Assembly: GCA_903953145.1 (NCBI GenBank)
Contig: CAJBIL010000036.1
Location: 1 to 7,583, forward strand
Reading direction: 5' to 3'
Origin: an uncultured beta proteobacterium
GTDB taxonomy: Bacteria; Pseudomonadota; Gammaproteobacteria; Burkholderiales; Rhodocyclaceae
DNA length: 7,583 nt
The position numbers and the translations under genes are program-made. Shown piece after piece: positions 1-5,509 of this stretch; position 1 is the stretch's first letter; every line of letters starts with the position of its first letter. Below the pieces are notes generated by a model. That model saw only the letters and a list, made by a program, of their open reading frames with translations. It had not been told where the DNA came from and ran no database searches.

Positions 1-1421
1 CCGGACTCCTTGTAGCCGCCGAAGGTGGCGTGCGCCGGGTAGGCGTGATAGCAGTTGGTCCAGACGCGGCCGGCCTTGATGCCCCGGCCCATGCGATAGG
101 CGGTGTTGCCATCGCGTGACCAGACGCCGGCACCAAGTCCGTAGAGGGTGTCGTTGGCAATTTGCAGGGCTTCGGCTTCGGTCTTGAAGGTGGTCACGGC
201 GAGCACCGGTCCAAAAATCTCTTCCTGGAAGATGCGCATTTTGTTGTGGCCTTTGAACAGGGTCGGCTGGATGTAGTAGCCGTCGGCGAGTTCGCCATCG
301 AGCTTGGCCTGTGCGCCGCCAATCAGGAGTTCGGCTTCTTGTTTGCCCAGATCAAGGTAGGTCATGATTTTGGTGAGCTGTTCCTTGGAGCACTGGGCAC
401 CCATCATGGTGTCGGTGTCGAGCGGGCTGCCCATTTTGATGGCGGCAACACGGGCGAGGACTCGGGCCATGAATTTTTCGTAGATGGATTCGTGGATCAG
501 TGCGCGGGAGGGGCAGGTGCAGACTTCGCCGGAGTTGAAGGCGAAGAGGACGAGGCCTTCGATGGCTTTGTCGAAGAAGTCGTCGTCGGCATCGGCAACG
601 TCGGCGAAGAAGATGTTGGGGGATTTGCCGCCGAGTTCGAGGGTGGCGGGGATGAGGTTGTTGGCGGCGGCCTGGGCGATGACGCGGCCGGTGGTGGTGG
701 AGCCGGTGAAGGCGATTTTGGCGATGCGGGTGCTGGTGGCGAGCGGCATGCCGGCTTCGCGGCCGTAGCCGTTGACGATGTTGAGGACGCCTGGCGGGAG
801 GAGGTCGGCGATCAGTTCGGCGAGGATGAGGATGCTGATGGGGGTGGATTCGGCAGGCTTGAGGACGACGCAGTTGCCGGCGACAATGGCTGGCGCGAGT
901 TTCCAGGCGGCCATCAGGATGGGGAAGTTCCAGGGGATGATCTGGCCGACGACGCCGAGCGGTTCGTGGAAGTGGTAGGCGACGGTGTTTTCGTCAATGT
1001 CGCTCATGCCGCCTTCTTGGGCGCGCATGCAGCCGGCGAAGTAGCGGAAGTGGTCGATGGTGAGGGGGATGTCGGCGTTGAGTGTTTCGCGGATGGCTTT
1101 GCCGTTGTCGACGGTTTCGGCGTAGGCGAGTATTTCGAGGTTTTGTTCGAGTCGGTCGGCTATCTTGAGGAGGATGTTGGCGCGTTCGGCGGGGGCAGTC
1201 TTGCCCCAGCTGTCGGCCGCTGCGTGGGCGGCGTCGAGGGCGAGCTCGATGTCGGCAGCGCCGGAGCGGGCGGCTTTGGTGAAGACTTTGCCGGAAACCG
1301 GGGTGATCACGTCAAAGTATTCGCCACTCACCGGGGCAACCCATTGGCCACCAATAAAATTGTCGTATTTGGCCTTGAACTGAACCTTGGCACCTGCGGT
1401 GCCGGGCATTGCGTAGAGCAT
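1..1421 (-). CDS. exaC: NAD-dependent acetaldehyde/aldehyde dehydrogenase, ExaC/AldB type (C-terminus cut by window edge)
   Basis: Oxidises acetaldehyde and related short aldehydes to the acid with NAD+, in the cytoplasm; ExaC-type enzymes typically finish ethanol or acetoin oxidation. I translated the minus strand from the ATG at 1421. It has AGGAG (1428-1432) six bases upstream and begins MLYAMPGTAG. Seen: substrate/cofactor motif IIPWNFP (residues 161-167), LKPAES (187-192), nucleotide-loop FTGSTTTG (238-245), general base Glu262 in LELGGK, and nucleophile Cys301 in the subfamily-typical GEVCTCPSR. The stretch VDNGKAIRETLNADIPL is also characteristic of the ExaC/AcoD/AldB branch. There are 473 complete codons, ending in GGYKES; the family is about 506 residues, so roughly 33 are missing past base 1. 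A second in-frame ATG at 1409 is possible but has no better RBS. It is likely transcribed from the sigma-54 promoter just upstream. The exact substrate cannot be fixed from sequence. Confidence 0.95.
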   Translation of the reverse strand, partial: MLYAMPGTAGAKVQFKAKYDNFIGGQWVAPVSGEYFDVITPVSGKVFTKAARSGAADIELALDAAHAAADSWGKTAPAERANILLKIADRLEQNLEILAYAETVDNGKAIRETLNADIPLTIDHFRYFAGCMRAQEGGMSDIDENTVAYHFHEPLGVVGQIIPWNFPILMAAWKLAPAIVAGNCVVLKPAESTPISILILAELIADLLPPGVLNIVNGYGREAGMPLATSTRIAKIAFTGSTTTGRVIAQAAANNLIPATLELGGKSPNIFFADVADADDDFFDKAIEGLVLFAFNSGEVCTCPSRALIHESIYEKFMARVLARVAAIKMGSPLDTDTMMGAQCSKEQLTKIMTYLDLGKQEAELLIGGAQAKLDGELADGYYIQPTLFKGHNKMRIFQEEIFGPVLAVTTFKTEAEALQIANDTLYGLGAGVWSRDGNTAYRMGRGIKAGRVWTNCYHAYPAHATFGGYKES

Positions 1422-1475
1422 TTGTATCTCCTGAGGATTGGCGATGAAAAGTCCATTGGGACTGCGAGGTAAAGC

Positions 1476-1490
1476 GCAAGCCCTGTGCCA
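1476..1490 (-). promoter_or_regulatory. Sigma-54 (-24/-12) promoter of the aldehyde dehydrogenase
   Basis: The minus strand reads TGGCACAGGGCTTGC, close to the RpoN consensus TGGCAC-N5-TTGC. The invariant GG and GC are exactly 12 bases apart. Transcription would start near 1464, leaving a leader of about 43 bases with the AGGAG ribosome site. Such promoters require an enhancer-binding activator and integration with RpoN; aldehyde dehydrogenases of this branch are known to be controlled this way in several proteobacteria. The regulator is not in the window. Confidence 0.85.
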
Positions 1491-1525
1491 AGGCATCCAG
1501 AAGCAGGTAAACCGCTGATATTTCG

Positions 1526-1558
1526 ACAAAATAATTGTGTTTTTGGCGTACTGAGTAC
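1526..1558. promoter_or_regulatory. Candidate upstream activator sites (two short palindromes)
   Basis: GTACTGAGTAC (1548-1558) is a perfect 5+1+5 inverted repeat. ACAA-AATAA-TTGT (1526-1538) is a second, weaker one. Relative to the predicted dehydrogenase start near 1464 they lie at about -84 to -94 and -62 to -74. These distances are compatible with enhancer-binding proteins acting on a sigma-54 promoter. The palindromes are visible; their role is inferred. They could equally serve the rightward promoter. Confidence 0.35.
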
Positions 1559-1664
1559 AGCCCGGAACGTATCAATTTGGCTCAGGTGTCGATAAATAAC
1601 TCACATATTTCATAGGCCTTTGCGGCATCTGCGGTAACGGCGACAAAAATATTTGAAAAAACAC

Positions 1665-1691
1665 TCAAGTCCGCCCTCAAGTTGCCGTAAG
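1665..1691 (+). promoter_or_regulatory. Possible sigma-28 (FliA) promoter for the flaG unit
   Basis: TCAA (1665-1668), exactly 15 bases, then GCCGTAAG (1684-1691) resembles the flagellar class 3 consensus TAAA-N15-GCCGATAA. The GCCG core and the spacing fit; the last half of the -10 is imperfect. The start would fall near 1698, about 45 bases before the ATG at 1743. A closer -10 match, GTCGATAA (1588-1595), has no matching -35 at 15 bases. The presence of flaG in the unit makes flagellar control plausible. Confidence 0.4.
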
Positions 1692-1704
1692 AGAGTCACG
1701 ACCG

Positions 1705-1718
1705 GGGCGCATGCGCCC
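1705..1718. repeat. 14-bp perfect palindrome in the leader of the flaG unit
   Basis: GGGCGCATGCGCCC reads the same on both strands. As RNA it would form a 5-bp GGGCG/CGCCC stem with a CAUG loop, ending 13 bases before the AAGGAG ribosome site and lying close to the predicted 5' end of the transcript. It could be an operator, an mRNA-stabilising hairpin, or chance in GC-rich DNA. Confidence 0.5.
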
Positions 1719-1742
1719 GCAAAGCTGATGAAGGAGATCATC

Positions 1743-2534
1743 ATGAATGTTGAAGCCGCCAGTTCATCTTTAAACTACAGCCGTGTTCAGGCCTCAAGTA
1801 GCGGGACGACTTCGTCGATTGACTCGGTATCCACGCGCCCGGCAAGGGGTGATCGTGACGAACGCCAGGGTCAGGGTACGGAAGGCGCACGCCCGCCCCG
1901 TATTGGCGGCAAGGTTGCCGATGCGGTTGCGCAATCGTTCGCTGCGCTGGGGATCACCTTGCCAACGCCACCGACACGCGGTTCAGCCGCCAGCGCCGGC
2001 ACAGACCAAGGGCCGGATGCTTCATCGGCAGCATCCGGCACGAATACGCAAGACAGCACGCAAGCAGCGAACGATATTGGGCAGGCGCTACAGGCCTTCA
2101 CCTACTCGCTGCTCCAGTCATTACGCCCACAGGATGCCGGTACTGAGCAACAGAATCCGCGTAGCGCTGCTGGCGAAACCGAGCGTACCGGCGGCGTCAG
2201 ACCGCCACCACCAACCGGCGCGCAAGGCTACGGCAATGACCTGGCGAGTAAAGTACAGGATCTGCTGCAAACGGTAAGCAACCAAAGCAGCGCCAGCGGA
2301 AACAGCACGGGCAGCGAAGCGCCGACCAACACGGGCAGCCTTAATGCAGCATTCAAAGACCTCGTCCAAGTGCTTCAGAAAAACGGTGGCGGGAATGCCT
2401 CAGCTGAAGCATCACAATCAGCACAGGCCTCGCAAGTAACACTGCAATCCTTCCTGCAAAATTTTGCCAAGAATTTGCAGATCAGCGGCGGTTCGGCAAG
2501 TTCGCTCGGGGGCGCCGTTAATGCGCTGGCCTGA
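1743..2534 (+). CDS. Uncharacterised low-complexity Ala/Ser/Gln-rich protein upstream of flaG
   Basis: A 263-residue protein, not recognised by name. The start at 1743 is set by AAGGAG five bases upstream (1731-1737 region). Seen: a polar, disordered-looking N-terminus rich in Ser, Thr, Arg and Gly (1-55), then several short amphipathic helix-like segments separated by Ser/Gly/Asn/Gln linkers: about 58-71, 111-128 (ALQAFTYSLLQSLR), 163-180 (LASKVQDLLQTV), 199-215 (AAFKDLVQVLQ) and 230-247 (TLQSFLQNFAKNLQ). These look like variants of one helical module. There is no signal peptide, membrane segment, cysteine or catalytic motif. The gene is followed by flaG after 15 bases, so the two probably share a transcript, and the context hints at a flagellar or surface-motility role. 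I believe similar unnamed proteins occur in other Betaproteobacteria, but I cannot verify this here. The gene is very likely real; the function is unknown. Confidence 0.8.
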   Translation: MNVEAASSSLNYSRVQASSSGTTSSIDSVSTRPARGDRDERQGQGTEGARPPRIGGKVADAVAQSFAALGITLPTPPTRGSAASAGTDQGPDASSAASGTNTQDSTQAANDIGQALQAFTYSLLQSLRPQDAGTEQQNPRSAAGETERTGGVRPPPPTGAQGYGNDLASKVQDLLQTVSNQSSASGNSTGSEAPTNTGSLNAAFKDLVQVLQKNGGGNASAEASQSAQASQVTLQSFLQNFAKNLQISGGSASSLGGAVNALA

Positions 2535-2549
2535 TTGAGGGTATCGATC

Positions 2550-2954
2550 ATGGACACCACATTATTAAAGCCTGTGACAACACCAGGCATCCAGATTCCC
2601 GGCACGACGACGCAGCAAGCGCCACTTCGTCAGGCACCCGCCAAATCTGCTGCACCGGACTTTCAGACCACAGAAAACGCGAAAAAAGCCGACGCCAGGC
2701 TATTAGAGCAGGCCCGAAAAGCGCCCACGCAAAATGAATTGCAGAAGGCTGTGGATCAGGCAAACACGGCGATCAAGAGCAAAGGATCGAATGAACTGCG
2801 TTTCTCTATCGACAAGGATTCCGGCGTTTCTATCGTCAAGATCGTTGACCAGAAAACAGGCGAAACGCTGCGTCAGATTCCTTCACAGGAAATGCTTGAG
2901 ATCGCCAAGTCGATCGACCAGATGAAGGGTTTGCTGATCAAGCAAACCGCCTGA
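2550..2954 (+). CDS. flaG: FlaG family flagellar protein
   Basis: A 134-residue protein with the FlaG domain in the C-terminal half (about 62-131). Seen: ELRFSIDKDSGVSIVKIVD followed by TGETLRQIPSQEMLEIAKSI, the family signature. It is preceded by a Pro/Thr/Gln-rich variable N-terminus (1-40) and a charged linker. FlaG proteins affect flagellar filament length and are usually encoded between fliC and fliD; their biochemical role is poorly defined. The ATG at 2550 is chosen because GAGGG (2537-2541) is spaced eight bases before it; an in-frame TTG at 2535 sits on top of that ribosome site. The upstream gene ends 15 bases earlier, so the two are probably cotranscribed. The stop codon lies in the left arm of an inverted repeat. 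The absence of flagellin or cap genes nearby is unusual. Confidence 0.92.
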   Translation: MDTTLLKPVTTPGIQIPGTTTQQAPLRQAPAKSAAPDFQTTENAKKADARLLEQARKAPTQNELQKAVDQANTAIKSKGSNELRFSIDKDSGVSIVKIVDQKTGETLRQIPSQEMLEIAKSIDQMKGLLIKQTA

Positions 2955-2984
2955 AAACGGCCAAACCTGTCGCTTTTCAGGCGG
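2947..2984. terminator. Bidirectional hairpin between convergent flaG and amidohydrolase genes
   Basis: CCGCCTGAAAA (2947-2957) and TTTTCAGGCGG (2974-2984) are a perfect 11-bp inverted repeat around a 16-base loop. Both stop codons (TGA at 2952-2954 plus, and 2979-2977 minus) lie inside the arms. It sits where two genes converge, so a bidirectional terminator is the natural reading. However, the A/T runs are at the loop end and not after the stem, so this is not a classic U-tract terminator. It may act as a 3'-end stabilising hairpin or be Rho-assisted. Confidence 0.55.
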
Positions 2985-4149
2985 CAGGCAGCGCCGTTTC
3001 CGCCAGCTTGACCCAGTAGCTCACGCCGAGCGGCAAAATCTCATCATTGAAATCGTAATGCGGGTTGTGCAGGGTGCAGCCACCGCTACCCGGCCCGTTG
3101 CCCAGCCACACATAGCAGCCGGGCTTCTCACGCAGCATATAGGCAAAATCTTCGGCGCCCATGGAGGGGAGCTCATCCTTGCGCACCTTGCTGTCACCGA
3201 ATAGTTCGCCGGCCACCTGACGGCAGAGTTCAGTTTCGGTAACGCTATTCACGGTCGGCGGATAACGGTGATCAAAATTCACCGTGATTTGCGCACCAAA
3301 AGCGCTGGCAATGCCGCTGCACAGGCGTTCGACAGCCCGTTCGATCAGCGCCTGCACTTCCGGCTTGAAGGTGCGGATGGTGCCGCGCAACACGGCATCA
3401 TCGGGGATGATGTTCCACGCTTCGCCGCCATGAATCTGCGTCACGCTGACCACTGCCGATTCGCAAGGATGCAGGTTGCGCGCCACCACGGTTTGCAGGG
3501 CAAGCACCAACTGGCTGGCGGCGACCAGCGTATCAACGCCCTGATGTGGCATCGCGGCATGGCAGCCGTGACCACGCACGGCGATCTCGAAGGCACAGGT
3601 GCCCGCCATCACCGGCCCCGGCACGATGGCGATTTCGCCAACCGGAATGCCCGGCCAGTTGTGCAAGCCGAAGACTGCGTCCATCGGAAATTTCTCGAAC
3701 AGGCCATCCTCGATCATCACTGCGGCACCACCTTCCGACTCTTCAGCGGGCTGGAAGATGAAATAAACGGTGCCGTCAAAATCGAGGCTGTCCTTGTGCT
3801 CTGCCATATAGCGTGCGGCGCCGAGCAGCGCCGTGGTGTGGCCGTCGTGACCGCAGGCGTGCATCTGCCCTTCGTGCCGGGAGCGATGCGGAAATTGGTT
3901 TTTTTCCATCAGCGGCAGCGCATCCATGTCGGCGCGCAGGCCGATTGAGGCTTTGCCGTGGCCTTTGCGCAGGATGCCGACGACGCCGGTTTCCGCCAGC
4001 CCACGATGCACTTCCAGCCCGTAGGCAGCCAATTCACGGGCGACAATGTCGGCGGTGCGTGTTTCGTTGAAAGCCAACTCGGGATGCGCGTGAATATCGC
4101 GGCGAATCGCAACGAGATCGGGAAGAAAATCGATATTGAGGAGATTCAT
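2977..4149 (-). CDS. M20D family metallo-amidohydrolase (hippurate hydrolase/N-acyl-amino acid deacylase type)
   Basis: A 390-residue cytoplasmic zinc/metal-dependent hydrolase that should cleave the amide bond of N-acyl or N-aroyl amino acids; family members include hippurate hydrolase, aminoacylase and IAA-amino acid hydrolases. Seen: DIHAHPELAFNE (18-29), the GLRADMDALP motif (70-79), metal ligands in MHACGHDGHTT (Cys99, His101), the PAEE pair (Glu136/Glu137), His163 in GLHNWP and His361 near the end in TLHNPHYDFND. The segment from about 180 to 290 fits the dimerisation domain inserted in M20 enzymes. Length is normal for the family (about 380-400). The ATG at 4149 gives the standard N-terminus; its ribosome site is weak (GGAA in the preceding 10 bases). 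It is transcribed alone, divergent from rapZ and convergent with flaG. No signal peptide is seen. The natural substrate cannot be told from the sequence. Confidence 0.93.
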   Translation of the reverse strand: MNLLNIDFLPDLVAIRRDIHAHPELAFNETRTADIVARELAAYGLEVHRGLAETGVVGILRKGHGKASIGLRADMDALPLMEKNQFPHRSRHEGQMHACGHDGHTTALLGAARYMAEHKDSLDFDGTVYFIFQPAEESEGGAAVMIEDGLFEKFPMDAVFGLHNWPGIPVGEIAIVPGPVMAGTCAFEIAVRGHGCHAAMPHQGVDTLVAASQLVLALQTVVARNLHPCESAVVSVTQIHGGEAWNIIPDDAVLRGTIRTFKPEVQALIERAVERLCSGIASAFGAQITVNFDHRYPPTVNSVTETELCRQVAGELFGDSKVRKDELPSMGAEDFAYMLREKPGCYVWLGNGPGSGGCTLHNPHYDFNDEILPLGVSYWVKLAETALPAA

Positions 4150-4191
4150 GGTTTTTCCGGATACCCAATTTATCAGTCAATTTGCCACTTT

Positions 4192-4217
4192 ACGCCACTG
4201 TTGCTTGATCGTGGCGT
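4192..4217. promoter_or_regulatory. 7-bp dyad in the divergent amidohydrolase/rapZ intergenic gap
   Basis: ACGCCAC (4192-4198) and GTGGCGT (4211-4217) are perfect inverted repeats with a 12-base spacer, in the middle of the roughly 110-base gap between divergent genes. A third half copy, GCCACT (4184-4189), lies 11 bases upstream of the same word at 4195-4200. The position suits an operator controlling one or both genes, but no regulator is identified and chance cannot be excluded. Confidence 0.35.
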
Positions 4218-4262
4218 TGTTGGAATTGTAAAACACTGCTGCCATCCGCTATGCTGCAAGCC

Positions 4263-5135
4263 ATGCAACTTATCCTCATCAGCGGCCTCTCCGGCTCCGG
4301 CAAGTCAATCGCCCTTAATGTGCTTGAAGACGCCGGCTATTACTGCATTGACAACCTGCCCTCGCAATTGTTGCAGCAACTTGTCGGGCAACTCGACCAG
4401 CAAGGCTACGACAAGGTAGCTGTCGCGGTCGATATTCGAGCGGGGGAAAACCTCGCGATGTTGCCGCAACAGCTAGACGCTTTGCGCGCCAACGATCTTG
4501 AACTGCAATTCCTCTTTCTCGACGCTAAAAACGAAACGCTGCTCAAGCGCTATTCCGAAACACGCCGCCGGCATCCGCTGGCCAGCGAACAACGCACACT
4601 GACCGAAGCGATTGCCGAAGAGCGCGTGCGCCTCGAAGGCCTGGTTGAGCTCGGTCACCATATCGACACCAGCGATGTGAAGCCCAACGCGCTGCGCGAA
4701 TGGGTGCGCCAGTTCATCGCCACCGAGCCCGGCCAGGGGCTGACCCTGCTTTTTGAATCCTTCGGCTTCAAGCATGGCATTCCGCTTGATGCCGATCTCG
4801 TTTTCGACGTGCGTTGCCTGCCCAACCCGCACTATGACCTCGCGCTGCGCCCGCAAACCGGTCGTGACCCGCAGGTAGTGGCCTTTCTCGAAGCCGAGCC
4901 TGAAGTCCTGCGCATGCGCGACGACATTGGCGGATTTGTCGCCACCTGGCTACCTTCTTACATCCGCGATAATCGCAATTACCTGACGGTGGCCATCGGC
5001 TGTACCGGCGGCCAGCATCGCTCGGTGTATTTTGCCGAATGGTTTGGCCGTCTGTTCCGCGAGCAGGCGCGCGTTCTGGTTCGCCATCGCGAGTTGCTGG
5101 TGCTGCCCCCGCTGCCGCACGAACTGCCCGGCTAA
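4263..5135 (+). CDS. rapZ: RapZ, RNase adapter/nucleotide-binding protein (YhbJ family)
   Basis: A 290-residue protein. In E. coli RapZ senses glucosamine-6-phosphate and hands the small RNA GlmZ to RNase E, tuning amino-sugar synthesis; elsewhere its role is less defined. Seen: P-loop GLSGSGKS (8-15), LEDAGYYCIDNLP (21-33), Walker B-like VAVDIRAGE (54-62), and the C-terminal domain with FDVRCLPNPH (181-190) and GCTGGQHRSVY (246-256). From the ATG at 4263, His190, Thr248, Gly249, His252 and Arg253 fall at the same numbers as the known E. coli ligand-binding residues. I prefer this start over the in-frame ATG at 4251, which adds only MLQA. Neither start has a good ribosome site. The C-terminus (ELLVLPPLPHELPG) lacks the basic KRK cluster that E. 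coli RapZ uses for RNA binding. It heads a five-gene overlapping run; hprK and ptsN, its common neighbours, are not adjacent. Confidence 0.96.
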   Translation: MQLILISGLSGSGKSIALNVLEDAGYYCIDNLPSQLLQQLVGQLDQQGYDKVAVAVDIRAGENLAMLPQQLDALRANDLELQFLFLDAKNETLLKRYSETRRRHPLASEQRTLTEAIAEERVRLEGLVELGHHIDTSDVKPNALREWVRQFIATEPGQGLTLLFESFGFKHGIPLDADLVFDVRCLPNPHYDLALRPQTGRDPQVVAFLEAEPEVLRMRDDIGGFVATWLPSYIRDNRNYLTVAIGCTGGQHRSVYFAEWFGRLFREQARVLVRHRELLVLPPLPHELPG

Positions 5136-5509
5136 TGCACTGGCTGGGTTTCCTGAAACCAGGCGACTGGCTGGTTGCGCTACTCGGGCTGGTTTTCTGC
5201 GCGGCTTCTTTCCCGCTCGCCTGGCAGGCTGGCGTGGCCGAGAAAGCGGTGATCAAGCGCGGCGGCGAAGTATTCGCCGAACTGGATCTGGGGCGTAACC
5301 GGTCAATTGAAGTGCCTGGACCGCTCGGCGTTACCACGATTACCGTTGAGCGACGCCGGGTACGCGTGGTGACCGACCCCGGGCCGCGTCAGTATTGCGT
5401 CCGTCAGGGCTGGCTGGCGCGTCCCGGAGAAATCGCCATCTGTGCCCCCAATCAGGTCAGCGTGCAGATTCAGGGCAGCAAGGAGGCTTATGACTCACTC
5501 AGTTATTAA
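5135..5509 (+). CDS. Membrane-anchored NusG domain II-containing protein (EetA-like)
   Basis: A 124-residue protein with one N-terminal membrane segment (about 12-32, WLVALLGLVFCAASFPLAW), followed by an extracytoplasmic beta-rich NusG-II-type domain. Seen: KAVIKRGGEVFAELDL (37-52), VERRRVRVVTDPG (71-83), QYCVRQGWLARPGEIAICAPN (86-106) and VSVQIQG. The last pattern (C-V-x-x-G-W-x5-G-x-x-x-x-C-x-P-N) is the hallmark of this small family, despite having nothing to do with transcription factor NusG beyond the fold. Cys88 and Cys103 are kept; the cysteine often seen a few residues before Cys88 is Gly83 or nearby. The ATG overlaps the rapZ stop by one base (TAATG), implying translational coupling. 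It is nearly always paired with the Gx transporter that follows. The function is not established in this lineage. In Gram-positive extracellular electron-transfer loci the related pair is EetA/EetB. Confidence 0.85.
   Translation: MHWLGFLKPGDWLVALLGLVFCAASFPLAWQAGVAEKAVIKRGGEVFAELDLGRNRSIEVPGPLGVTTITVERRRVRVVTDPGPRQYCVRQGWLARPGEIAICAPNQVSVQIQGSKEAYDSLSY

Larger units (their letters stand above)
1422..1742. other. Divergent regulatory gap between aldehyde dehydrogenase and the flaG unit
   Basis: This 321-base stretch has no convincing gene. It is visibly more A+T-rich than the flanking genes, especially 1520-1670. Reading leftward it holds the sigma-54 promoter and candidate activator palindromes for the dehydrogenase. 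Reading rightward it holds a candidate sigma-28 promoter, a repeated CTCAAGT word and a 14-bp palindrome in the leader of the next gene. An in-frame TTG at 1653 could extend the right-hand gene by 30 codons, but it has no RBS. Confidence 0.8.

Noticed and set aside
162..1472. Long plus-strand open frame of 436 codons, Gly/Val/Asp/Glu-rich
   Set aside because: It is antisense to the aldehyde dehydrogenase. Its odd composition is the mirror of GC-rich codon use, and no family is recognisable.
1588..1595. GTCGATAA as the flagellar -10
   Set aside because: It is a good -10 match, but there is no TAAA/TCAA at 15 bases upstream (the site reads GTAT), so the 1665-1691 candidate is preferred.
3268..3948. 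Plus-strand open frame of 226 codons
   Set aside because: Antisense to the M20D amidohydrolase, whose metal-binding motifs are all intact on the other strand; no ribosome site and no known domain.
5144..5162. Small hairpin CTGGgTTT-CCTG-AAACCAG just after the NusG-II start codon
   Set aside because: It lies inside coding sequence, has a bulge and no T run. It is too weak to call a terminator or attenuator between tightly coupled genes.
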